From the NCBI GenBank assembly GCA_023251255.1, contig JAHEZD010000010.1, forward strand, positions 35,479 through 99,478: a stretch of 64,000 nt of DNA, written 5' to 3'. Position numbers and translations under genes: made by a program. The notes beneath the pieces were generated by a model. It worked only from the letters and a program-made list of their open reading frames with translations. It was not told the DNA's origin and searched no databases. Shown here piece after piece: positions 18,840 to 25,882 of the stretch. Origin of the DNA: Chitinophagaceae bacterium (lineage in GTDB: Bacteria > Bacteroidota > Bacteroidia > Chitinophagales > Chitinophagaceae). Within the stretch, counting starts at the first letter, position 1; every line of letters begins with the position of its first letter.

Positions 18840-19289
18840 ATGAAAAGGAACTTAGTGGTGCTCGTTGGTCTGTTGTTCGGTGTGATGGCTTCCGCACAGG
18901 TGCCTGTGCATTTCACCTACAGTGCAAAGAAAATCGATGCGAAGAATTATGAAGTGCATGTTACCGCAACAGTGGATGAGGGATGGCACCTGTATTCAGG
19001 TACGCAGCCCAAGAGTGCCATTGCATTGCCGACCAAGATCAAGTTTTCTGCAAATCCCTTGATTAAGCCGGTTGGAGCCATTAAAGAAATTGGCAAACGT
19101 CAAACCTATAAAAATACAGAGATCGGTGTCACGCAGTACCAGTACGAAGGCAAGGTCGATTTTGTGCAGGTGATACAGTTAAAGGCTGTTGCCAAAACAA
19201 ATATCAACGGGAGCATTACCTACCAGGTATGCACCAATGAAATGTGTTTGCCACCTGCAACAGTTAAGTTCGATGTAAAGATCGAGTAA
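18840..19289 (+). CDS. Free-standing DsbD N-terminal (alpha) domain protein
   Basis: A 149-residue exported protein (signal peptide 1-20) that matches the periplasmic alpha domain of DsbD (FTYSAKKIDAKNYEVHVTATVDEGWHLYS). It keeps the redox pair in YQVCTNEMCLPP (Cys131 and Cys136), the pair that in DsbD receives electrons from the membrane domain and hands them to periplasmic partners. The full DsbD gene 1.8 kb downstream has an N-terminal domain of the same type that lacks these cysteines, so this protein may supply the missing function. It starts 4 bases after the T9SS gene. Confidence 0.85.
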   Translation: MKRNLVVLVGLLFGVMASAQVPVHFTYSAKKIDAKNYEVHVTATVDEGWHLYSGTQPKSAIALPTKIKFSANPLIKPVGAIKEIGKRQTYKNTEIGVTQYQYEGKVDFVQVIQLKAVAKTNINGSITYQVCTNEMCLPPATVKFDVKIE

Positions 19290-19329
19290 CTTTTTTCTCA
19301 TAGTCATTTAGTTTAGGAATAAAATGACG

Positions 19330-19365
19330 CAGGGGGTGATGGGGAGCCAAGCATCCCCTGTTTTA
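19330..19365 (+). terminator. Possible terminator after the DsbD-alpha gene
   Basis: CAGGGG (19330-19335) and ATG (19039+300 region, 19339-19341) pair with CATCCCCTG (19352-19360) around a short loop and bulge, followed by TTTT. It is imperfect but well placed, 40 bases after the stop codon. Confidence 0.45.
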
Positions 19366-19416
19366 AAAGATCAGAGCAACCAAGAAACTGTACCAAGCGA
19401 TGTGTGCAGTCCAACC

Positions 19417-19446
19417 GGGAACCGAAGCGGTTCGGTTCCCATTTTT
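19417..19446 (+). terminator. 10-bp perfect hairpin with T-tract
   Basis: GGGAACCGAA (19417-19426) pairs perfectly with TTCGGTTCCC (19431-19440) around a GCGG loop and is followed by ATTTTT. It reads as an intrinsic terminator on the plus strand. It is the second of three hairpins in the 324-base gap 19290-19613, which otherwise has no visible gene. Confidence 0.65.
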
Positions 19447-19489
19447 AAGTTCTTATAAACGCTGTTTTTCTCCATGATTCAATGTTGGT

Positions 19490-19518
19490 AAGGGGAAGGA
19501 TTTGGCCTTCCCCTTTTT
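19490..19518 (+). terminator. 10-bp perfect hairpin with T-tract
   Basis: AAGGGGAAGG (19490-19499) pairs with CCTTCCCCTT (19506-19515) around ATTTGG, and the T run extends to 19518. Another terminator-like stem-loop is unexpected so close to the first; one of them could instead be the end of a small RNA transcribed from this gap. Confidence 0.6.
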
Positions 19519-19613
19519 GAAAAGGAGTTGACAATAGTTTTTTCGCAAACCAGTTAGTTTAGATTCCCAGGCGTTGTGTTTACTCTGCCTGTATTTTAAA
19601 AGATTGCTTAGCC

Positions 19614-20876
19614 ATGAAAAGAACGAAAATATTCCTCACGCTGTTTTTTATGTACCTGTTGTTGGTATGTATGGCGTATGGACAGATGGGGATGAACTAT
19701 CCCATTAAGCATTCCAACAATATCCTGATTGATAAGAATTTCTATTTCATCACGGTGCTTTCAAGGGATAAACAGGCTTGCGAAGCTTTGCAGAAAAACA
19801 AAGTTCTATCTGCTTATTTGGATAACCAGAAGCAACAGATAAAGGTGCATAGTACAGATACTTGTATGACTCCTGTTTCCTTGCTCAATGATTTCAAATG
19901 GCAGACAGATACAACAGCTTTATGCGAAGTGCTGGGCAATATATATGAAGCAAACAAAAATGTTTTTGATGCCATCATTGACAAAGAACTCAGACCATCA
20001 GGTTGCTATATTTTATTCAACACCCGAAGCAATAAAGAATATTTTTTGTCCTGTTGGAAGGAGACATTCAAGGGGGTTAATACAATTATCAATCATTATG
20101 GATTGAACAAAGGCTTCAGGTATCCTTCGATTGATTCGGCGAGTTATGATGTGAACGGTACCTATTATACCCATTACCTGAAAGGCTATCTCCTGTACCA
20201 AGCTGGAGCAGTTAAGGGATTGAAACTTTTCTACCAACCTTCTTTGGAAATAGCATTGGCACTGATGCAGAAAAATGGCAGGACGGAACCAGCGAACTAC
20301 GAACCATTAGGGAACGGCGAAAACAAACAAGCAGTTGTACAGGTCGGGAGGACAAAGTTTGAAAACTATACTTACTCTGTTATACTGGTTCCTGGGCAGG
20401 GGCCGGAAATAGCAGGCGTTGCCATTGACCCTATTGGCAAACAAAGATGTGACCTTGCAGCAATAAGCTACAAGCAAAAGCTTTCACCTTTCATCATCGT
20501 AAGCGGTGGCAATGTGCATCCTTTCCATACGCCTTACACGGAAGCACTGGAGATGAAAAAATACCTAATGGAACATGACAGCATCCCTGAATCAGCTATC
20601 ATCATCGAACCGCAGGCCAGGCATACGACAACCAATTTCAGGAACGCTGCAAGGCTCATGATACGGTATGGGATACCCATAGACAAGAAGGCTTTATGTG
20701 TAAGCTCGGAAGACCAGGTTGCTTATATCCTGAACGGAAATTTCGATAAACGCAATATCAGGGAAATGGGGTACGTACCCTATACGGGGAAGGAAAAACT
20801 ATCGGGTACGGGGGTAGTTTTCTACCCTGTAAGGGACTGCCTGCAGATAGACCCTATTGACCCATTGGACCCTTAA
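19614..20876 (+). CDS. YdcF-like (DUF218) exported protein
   Basis: A 420-residue protein with a signal peptide (residues 1-23, ending YGQM). The C-terminal part from about residue 252 is a DUF218/YdcF domain: VILVPGQGPE at its start, FIIVSGGNVHP, TEALEMKKYLMEH, IIIEPQARHTTTNFRNAARLM. YdcF domains bind S-adenosylmethionine in E. coli and related SanA/ElyC proteins act in envelope metabolism; the reaction is not established. The N-terminal 230 residues, with several cysteines, match no family I recognise. The C-terminus DPIDPLDP is acidic and proline-rich. It is flanked on both sides by hairpins and is probably a single transcription unit. Confidence 0.8.
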   Translation: MKRTKIFLTLFFMYLLLVCMAYGQMGMNYPIKHSNNILIDKNFYFITVLSRDKQACEALQKNKVLSAYLDNQKQQIKVHSTDTCMTPVSLLNDFKWQTDTTALCEVLGNIYEANKNVFDAIIDKELRPSGCYILFNTRSNKEYFLSCWKETFKGVNTIINHYGLNKGFRYPSIDSASYDVNGTYYTHYLKGYLLYQAGAVKGLKLFYQPSLEIALALMQKNGRTEPANYEPLGNGENKQAVVQVGRTKFENYTYSVILVPGQGPEIAGVAIDPIGKQRCDLAAISYKQKLSPFIIVSGGNVHPFHTPYTEALEMKKYLMEHDSIPESAIIIEPQARHTTTNFRNAARLMIRYGIPIDKKALCVSSEDQVAYILNGNFDKRNIREMGYVPYTGKEKLSGTGVVFYPVRDCLQIDPIDPLDP

Positions 20877-21059
20877 AAAACAACAGTTCTTATATAAGAG
20901 ATTCATATAGCTGGCAGCCCCGTTCATAGTGTTGCCTTGGCTAAGGGGTAACAGTCCTGTTGCCCCAACAAATGTCTCACGTGTATTTTTTAGTTTTTGA
21001 ACAACCAGGTGTTCTGTCCAGTCTGCCTGTCATTGATCGTTGGGTAGCATGATCAATAC

Positions 21060-21088
21060 GGGAAGCAATCGGAAGGTTGCTTCCCTTT
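21060..21088 (+). terminator. 9-bp hairpin with short T-tract before dsbD
   Basis: GGGAAGCAA (21060-21068) pairs with TTGCTTCCC (21077-21085), followed by TTT. It lies 16 bases before the TTG start of the DsbD gene, so it could be a terminator for the gene before, an attenuator or a structure that limits dsbD translation. The rest of 20877-21104 shows nothing else convincing. Confidence 0.5.
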
Positions 21089-21104
21089 ATAAAACAATGA
21101 ACCA

Positions 21105-22997
21105 TTGAAGAAACTGATTTTTATATTGCTTGCTTGTCTGTCTGCTCCGGTGCTACATGCACAGGACAATACTGCGGTGCAATGGAAGGTTGCATTGCAA
21201 CAGATTGACAGTTCACATTATGTTGTACATGCCACTGCAACACCTTTAAAGGGATGGTATGTGTATGGTGCGAACAAAGTGAATGAAGTGGAAGGGGTAG
21301 CGTTTAGCTGGAGCAACGAAAATGTTGTTGCTGATGGGAAGGTAGAAAGTGATGTGCAACCTGTTTTGATCAAAGACAAAATATTCAATACAACAGTATC
21401 AGCATTTGAAGGAACAGTCATTTTTTCTCAACAGGTAAAATTGAATGGTAAAATTCCTTCATTCAAACTCAATGTTACAGGGTTTGCGGGTAACGGTGCG
21501 GAGTTCCTACCAATTGATTACAGTAACATCATTACATTAAATGAAAACACTCCCAGTAATACTGGCAATCAAATTCTGCTTGCCGGTGTTGATGTTGCTC
21601 ATCCTGTTGCTGATTGCGGTAAGACTATTGAAAGGGATAAAGGACTGTTGGGTATCTTTTTCCTAGGTGTTGTTGGTGGGTTGATTGCACTTATAACGCC
21701 TTGCGTATTCCCTATGATACCAGTAACGGTTTCGTTCTTTACCAATAAGAAAGAGATCAAGGGAACACGTAATGCTATACTCTATGGATTGTTTATTTTC
21801 CTTATCTATATATCGGCAAGTGTGCCTTTCCATTTGATTGGCAATATTGACCCGCAGATATTCAACACCATTTCCACCAGTGTCGTTGTTAACCTAATCT
21901 TCTTTGTTGTCTTCATTGCCTTTGCACTGTCCTTCTTTGGGGTCTTTGAATTGACACTCCCTTCTTCCATCGCCAACAAAGCAGACAGCAAAGCCGGGCT
22001 GCATGTTGGCGGTATCTTTTTTATGGCACTCACACTTGCCATTGTTTCCTTCAGTTGCACTGGACCGATACTCGGTTCATTGCTCGTTAGTTCTATTTCA
22101 TCCGACAAAGGTGCCTGGCAACTGACTGCTGGTATGGGTGGTTTCGGTTTTGCTCTGGCATTGCCCTTTGCATTGTTTGCACTTTTTCCGCATTGGATGA
22201 ATAAGTTACCCAAGAGTGGTGGATGGTTAAGCACCGTGAAGAAAACATTGGCATTTGTGGAACTGGGTTTGACACTCAAGTTTTTAAGCAATGCCGATTT
22301 GGTGAAGCATTGGGGATTGCTCAAAAGGGAAACCTTTATTGGTTTATGGATTGTAATTGCTTCGCTGTTGGCTTTGTATTTATTGGGTGTTATCAAGCTT
22401 GGTAAACACAAAGAAAACATTGGTAACGCAAGGATGATGGCTGGTGCTTTTGTGTTGCTGTTTGCACTCTACCTCACACCTGGATTGACACAGACAAAAT
22501 ATGCCAATCTCAAATTGTTGAGTGGTTTCCCACCGCCGTTGAGTTACAGTATTTATGGAAAGGACAATGTTTTAAATAAGGGTGTTGAACCTGATGTCAT
22601 CAATGACTACGCTGCTGCTTTAGCCATGTCCAGACAGCAGCACAAACCTATACTCATCGACTTCACGGGATGGGCCTGCGTGAACTGCCGCAAGATGGAG
22701 GAACAGGTATGGACAAAGCCTGAAGTGGCGGCACTGATCAAAGAAAAGTTCATTCTTGTTTCGTTGTATGTGGATGATCGAAAAACATTGCCAGCAGAGC
22801 AACAATTCGTGTATGAAGGAAAGGAAGTAAAGACAACAGGTGATTTATATGCTTTAATGGAAAGCGTGAATTTCAAACAGGCAACGCAACCGTTGTATGC
22901 CATCATTGGGGAAGATGGCAAATTGATGAATTGGCCAGTTGGTTATACGCCTGATGCAACGAAGTATGCGGCGTGGCTGGAATGTGGTGGTAAATGA
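21105..22997 (+). CDS. dsbD: DsbD-type thiol:disulfide interchange protein
   Basis: A 630-residue protein with the three DsbD parts: signal peptide (1-19) and N-terminal alpha-type domain (about 20-150), an eight-helix CcdA-like membrane domain (about 180-470) with the two redox cysteines in ITPCVFPMIPVTVSFF and FSCTGPILGSLL, and a C-terminal thioredoxin domain with WACVNC (Cys525, Cys528). It carries electrons from cytoplasmic thioredoxin to the periplasm. The alpha domain lacks the usual cysteine pair (GNGAEFLP at the expected place). The start codon is TTG: an ATG at 21097 is out of frame and stops at once, and the signal peptide fits the TTG start. Confidence 0.92.
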   Translation: MKKLIFILLACLSAPVLHAQDNTAVQWKVALQQIDSSHYVVHATATPLKGWYVYGANKVNEVEGVAFSWSNENVVADGKVESDVQPVLIKDKIFNTTVSAFEGTVIFSQQVKLNGKIPSFKLNVTGFAGNGAEFLPIDYSNIITLNENTPSNTGNQILLAGVDVAHPVADCGKTIERDKGLLGIFFLGVVGGLIALITPCVFPMIPVTVSFFTNKKEIKGTRNAILYGLFIFLIYISASVPFHLIGNIDPQIFNTISTSVVVNLIFFVVFIAFALSFFGVFELTLPSSIANKADSKAGLHVGGIFFMALTLAIVSFSCTGPILGSLLVSSISSDKGAWQLTAGMGGFGFALALPFALFALFPHWMNKLPKSGGWLSTVKKTLAFVELGLTLKFLSNADLVKHWGLLKRETFIGLWIVIASLLALYLLGVIKLGKHKENIGNARMMAGAFVLLFALYLTPGLTQTKYANLKLLSGFPPPLSYSIYGKDNVLNKGVEPDVINDYAAALAMSRQQHKPILIDFTGWACVNCRKMEEQVWTKPEVAALIKEKFILVSLYVDDRKTLPAEQQFVYEGKEVKTTGDLYALMESVNFKQATQPLYAIIGEDGKLMNWPVGYTPDATKYAAWLECGGK

Positions 22998-23085
22998 TTT
23001 TTATGAAAAGCTTTTTCAAAGCACAGTAGAACAAGGTCAAGGTATTTCCATGCAGGGGCCAGTGTAGATTTTTCTCATATTCACC

Positions 23086-23114
23086 GGCCTGCTGTTTTTA
23101 CAGCGGGGCCTTTT
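23086..23114 (+). terminator. Probable dsbD terminator
   Basis: GGCCTGCTGT (23086-23095) pairs with ACAGCGGGGCC (23100-23110) with a small internal mismatch around a T loop, followed by TTTT. It lies 90 bases after the DsbD stop codon. Confidence 0.55.
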
Positions 23115-23149
23115 AACAGGTGCTGTGCTTTTAAGATATTGATTGCCGA

Positions 23150-23171
23150 ACCACAGTCGGCCGATTGTGGT
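23150..23171. repeat. 22-base near-perfect palindrome
   Basis: The two 11-base halves ACCACAGTCGG (23150-23160) and CCGATTGTGGT (23161-23171) are complementary except for one G/T pair. It could be an operator or a cruciform-forming site. It lies in the otherwise gene-free gap between dsbD and the next gene. Confidence 0.4.
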
Positions 23172-23213
23172 AAGCATGGCTACTCCGTTAGCTGTGTGCA
23201 CCCGAGCAATCCG

Positions 23214-23241
23214 CTACCCCCGCAAGGGGGTAGTTTGTTTT
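23214..23241 (+). terminator. 8-bp hairpin with GCAA tetraloop and T-rich tail
   Basis: CTACCCCC (23214-23221) pairs perfectly with GGGGGTAG (23226-23233) around a stable GCAA tetraloop and is followed by TTTGTTTT. This is a strong intrinsic terminator shape; with the hairpin at 23086 it may end a short transcript in this 445-base gap. Confidence 0.6.
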
Positions 23242-23264
23242 GGGGGCATTTCCAAAAAAATCAA

Positions 23265-23294
23265 CTTGTAGATTGAATGGAATTTTTATATTTG
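23265..23294 (+). promoter_or_regulatory. Bacteroidota-type sigma-A promoter candidate
   Basis: TATATTTG (23287-23294) matches the -7 consensus TAnnTTTG, and CTTG (23265-23268) lies 18 bases upstream at the place of the -33 TTTG box. It would drive the gene starting at 23443 with a leader of about 140 bases. Confidence 0.5.
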
Positions 23295-23442
23295 TGATAG
23301 GTGTTTTTGGTATGCCTGCTCGTTCGTGCGAAGATTTCATCAACCAATAACAAGATAATATAACCTTCAGAGCTTATTATCCGAACACAGTATACGAACG
23401 CAATATCTCAGGATGATAGTCTTTGAATTAAAGGATTATATT

Positions 23443-23898
23443 ATGAACACTATCGACTACTTCAAGCTTCAAGCAAAAAACCTACACAGGGATTTCAAGA
23501 CACAAACCCTAGTTGTTGACAAAGAGACAGGCGGCCTTCAGTACGAGTACTCGCCGAAGTATTTTCACATTGACCATCTCATTTCAGACTTTGATATCGA
23601 TGAGGAGAATTTTACCCTCATGAACGCACAGCATATCATCGCCAAGATTGCAGACTTTGATCAATGGAATACTCTGATAAAAGTATCTCCGCCAGAATTG
23701 GAACTTGCGAAATTATTATTTGAGCACCAGGATAAAATTGATTTGACTTCATGGCAATTTTATATTGCCGATGCTCAATCCATGAATGAACAGGAACTCG
23801 ACGCAGAGATTCAAGTAGAAATATTCAAACAGGTGGTTATTGAAGAGAATATTTTTGACATGGTCATGGAGAGTTACCTTATCAAGCATGACTATTGA
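23443..23898 (+). CDS. Conserved hypothetical protein
   Basis: A 151-residue soluble acidic protein with no signal peptide. I chose the ATG at 23443 (MNTIDYFKLQAKNLHRDFKT), preceded by AAAGGA, over the in-frame ATG at 23413. The N-terminal segment and the regular pattern DEENFTLMNAQHIIAKIADF and PPELELAKLLFEHQDKID look like a small conserved Bacteroidota protein that is often found near mobile or variable regions. I recognise no catalytic motif and no named domain. It is mostly helical with an acidic C-terminal half. Confidence 0.65.
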   Translation: MNTIDYFKLQAKNLHRDFKTQTLVVDKETGGLQYEYSPKYFHIDHLISDFDIDEENFTLMNAQHIIAKIADFDQWNTLIKVSPPELELAKLLFEHQDKIDLTSWQFYIADAQSMNEQELDAEIQVEIFKQVVIEENIFDMVMESYLIKHDY

Positions 23899-23955
23899 TG
23901 ATTACTCTGTAATGATTTGATTGATGTTTCGGTGTTGCAGGGTTGCTGCTAACGA

Positions 23956-24019
23956 ACAAGTATTGCTGCTGGTGGGGTATTTGATGCTATGTCTGCCCAA
24001 TTTGGCAGCAATACTTTGT
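23956..24019. repeat. Inverted repeat flanking hypothetical gene (cassette-like boundary A)
   Basis: ACAAGTATTGCTGC (23956-23969) is complementary to GCAGCAATACTTTGT (24005-24019) except for one bulged base. The repeat separates a plus-strand gene from the following minus-strand gene. Its layout resembles the other repeats at 24765-24958 and 25637-25668. Confidence 0.5.
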
Positions 24020-24042
24020 TGTCTGCTGGCTTTTCTGTTGTT

Positions 24043-24735
24043 CTATTTCACAATTATAGATTGACCTTTGAACATTTGGTTATCATCCTTTGAAGTCGGA
24101 GAAAGGGTTATCCCTTTTATTTTAACCTGCTCAGTATTTGAAAAGACTCTATTAAAATCCTTCAGAAAACTAAGCAGAGTTATGTCGGAAGATTGTTGAA
24201 TATTATTAAAGCTTCGGATATAGTCGAATAAATTGAATTTACTTCTTATTCTTTTACCCTCCTCTGAATAAATTGTTGTTACACCAGTTACAGCATTGTG
24301 ACGCACTTCGTGATGACCTGTCATAGCTGAAACTCCCCCGACAGGAATCATCGAACTTGGTTTTACGTAAAGCGTTTTCGGTAAAAGATGTTGTCTATGA
24401 GTAATTATCTCTGAAGGCAAATGAAATAACGGTAATGCGTAAAAAACATCCCATCCAAGTAACTCCAGAATATATAATCTTAAATGTTGATCTTGTGTCG
24501 CTGTTCTATTAAGATGATATAAATATTCTTTTTTCCGCTTCCTATATTCTGCTCTTTTGTATTGTATCAAAAAAGGTTTGCTTGCTCCAGGAAATCCAAT
24601 TGAAGTATCAAAACCGTATGTAGCTTCTTGCGGTTGTGAAGGTGCTAATATATATGGTCTGACACCTGTAACTACATAAAAATAGTTAACTAACTCTGTC
24701 GTTAAATTCAGTTCAACTGTTTTTTCCGAAATCAT
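24043..24735 (-). CDS. Hypothetical protein, possible PD-(D/E)XK-like nuclease
   Basis: A 230-residue protein with no signal peptide. I do not recognise a named family. The N-terminal region has an arrangement that recalls restriction-endonuclease-like folds: Glu8/Glu14 in a first helix, Asp43 in GFDTSIGF and Gln58-x-Lys60 in FLIQYKRA, an acid followed 15-17 residues later by QxK on a hydrophobic strand. This is inference from motif spacing only. The gene is on the minus strand between inverted repeats at 23956-24019 and 24765-24958. The next gene is also minus-strand and similarly flanked. Confidence 0.6.
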   Translation of the reverse strand: MISEKTVELNLTTELVNYFYVVTGVRPYILAPSQPQEATYGFDTSIGFPGASKPFLIQYKRAEYRKRKKEYLYHLNRTATQDQHLRLYILELLGWDVFYALPLFHLPSEIITHRQHLLPKTLYVKPSSMIPVGGVSAMTGHHEVRHNAVTGVTTIYSEEGKRIRSKFNLFDYIRSFNNIQQSSDITLLSFLKDFNRVFSNTEQVKIKGITLSPTSKDDNQMFKGQSIIVK

Positions 24736-24764
24736 GTTAAGAGTATTAATTTGTTAAGCTTGCA

Positions 24765-24958
24765 GCCAACGTTCGAGTATTTGCGAAGGCAGGGAATTTA
24801 TTGATTGTCCAATCCGGTATGAATGCCCAATTGAAAATATCTTGCTGAAGTTAAGAGCTAAAGCTGAACATTGAACGTCGAGCTCGAATCGCTACTGATA
24901 CTTGCACATAATTGATATTATATTGTCCAACCCTGCTTTTGCAAATAGTTTTGTTGGC
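24765..24958. repeat. Long imperfect inverted repeat between two minus-strand genes (cassette-like boundary B)
   Basis: Three blocks on the left, GCCAAC (24765-24770), TATTTGC (24778-24784) and GCAGGG (24789-24794), are matched in reverse order and complement on the right by CCCTGC (24931-24936), GCAAATA (24941-24947) and GTTGGC (24953-24958). The blocks are separated by unpaired spacers of 4-7 bases. This two- or three-box bulged architecture resembles integron attC sites, but the outer boxes do not match RYYYAAC/GTTRRRY exactly and no integrase is seen. Confidence 0.6.
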
Positions 24959-24966
24959 GGTAGTAA

Positions 24967-25611
24967 TTACTCATCACAAAGTCTGTCAAACTTTCTTAAG
25001 AATGCTCTTTTTCTATCATCAGATGCTAACAAGTCTGTTTTGTAATGTGTATTTACAAAGTCGGTCAAAGCATTATAGAAATCGTCTCTATAAACTATTA
25101 TTTCAGTTGCTGTTGTCTCTGTTAGAATATTTGATGAAGATTTGCCCCAAATTGTCCATTTATTATTTGTTCTTGCCTCGTGCAATAAACCACAACGAAC
25201 ATTACTATAAAATGATTCCGTCAATGCATTGTCAAAGTGAGCAGAAAAAGGTTGCCGCTGAGTTAAAAAGTCTACAAATATCTGTCCGCTTGCAGAATAT
25301 TCAAATTGTCCAAGCGGTGGGTCGTGTCGCCTAACATATCTGTAATTAATTCCCTGGTAAGTGGTTTCTAAAAATTCAATAAGGGAACATATAATTGTCA
25401 TAATAGAAAATCCTTCACCACTATAACAGCCATCTTGTTTTATAGAATTGATTGGGTCTAAGTAACGGTCTTTTAATCTTGTTTTAAAATAGTCATTGAA
25501 TACAGTATTCCAAATTGCTGAATTGGTGAAATCATTCAAAGTCGGTCTAACTGTTAGCCAATCTGAAACTGTTTTTCGTCCTGCGATGTATGTCGTTAAT
25601 GGTAGTTGCAT
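24967..25611 (-). CDS. Hypothetical protein with HEPN-like RX4H motif
   Basis: A 214-residue soluble, mostly helical protein. Seen: GEGFSIMTIICSLIEFLETT (residues 65-84) and FYSNVRCGLLHEARTN (134-149), which contains Arg139-x4-His144. The RX4-6H motif within a helical protein is the active-site mark of HEPN ribonucleases, many of which are toxins or defence effectors. Whether this is a true HEPN fold cannot be decided by eye. No antitoxin gene is adjacent. It is on the minus strand like its neighbour and is bounded by the repeat at 24765-24958 and a hairpin at 25637-25668. Confidence 0.6.
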   Translation of the reverse strand: MQLPLTTYIAGRKTVSDWLTVRPTLNDFTNSAIWNTVFNDYFKTRLKDRYLDPINSIKQDGCYSGEGFSIMTIICSLIEFLETTYQGINYRYVRRHDPPLGQFEYSASGQIFVDFLTQRQPFSAHFDNALTESFYSNVRCGLLHEARTNNKWTIWGKSSSNILTETTATEIIVYRDDFYNALTDFVNTHYKTDLLASDDRKRAFLRKFDRLCDE

Positions 25612-25636
25612 TTTTTATTGCATGTCAATTCATGCA

Positions 25637-25668
25637 TTTGTGCAAGTTAGTATTCAAACTTTCACAAA
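25637..25668. repeat. 12-bp hairpin upstream of minus-strand gene (boundary C)
   Basis: TTTGTGCAAGTT (25637-25648) pairs with AACTTTCACAAA (25657-25668) with one mismatch around an 8-base loop. It marks the outer end of the inverted two-gene block. The following bases up to 25882 hold a small TGCATG/CATGCA palindrome nearby and a GGGG/CCCC hairpin (25794-25807) but no gene. Confidence 0.5.
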
Positions 25669-25882
25669 GCAAACTACTGTAAGTGTATTTATGAAACTGC
25701 TTTGAACATACCATGTTTGCAACAATTGGCTTTACCAATGGGGCTGGCATATATTCGAGACAAAGGGATGTTCAGTGGAAATACCTGAAAAAAGGGGAAA
25801 AATCCCCATTGCAGGGGAAAATCCGGTGAAGTAATTTTAGGATTGTTCTATTGAATAAAATCAACAACCTAAATTTTCAATA

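Noticed and set aside
21806..22420. 204-codon minus-strand ORF
   Set aside because: Entirely antisense to the membrane part of dsbD, whose reading frame is clearly coding.
24765..24958. Canonical integron attC site
   Set aside because: The outer boxes GCCAAC/GTTGGC lack one base of RYYYAAC/GTTRRRY pairing and no integron integrase is present, so only the general architecture is reported.
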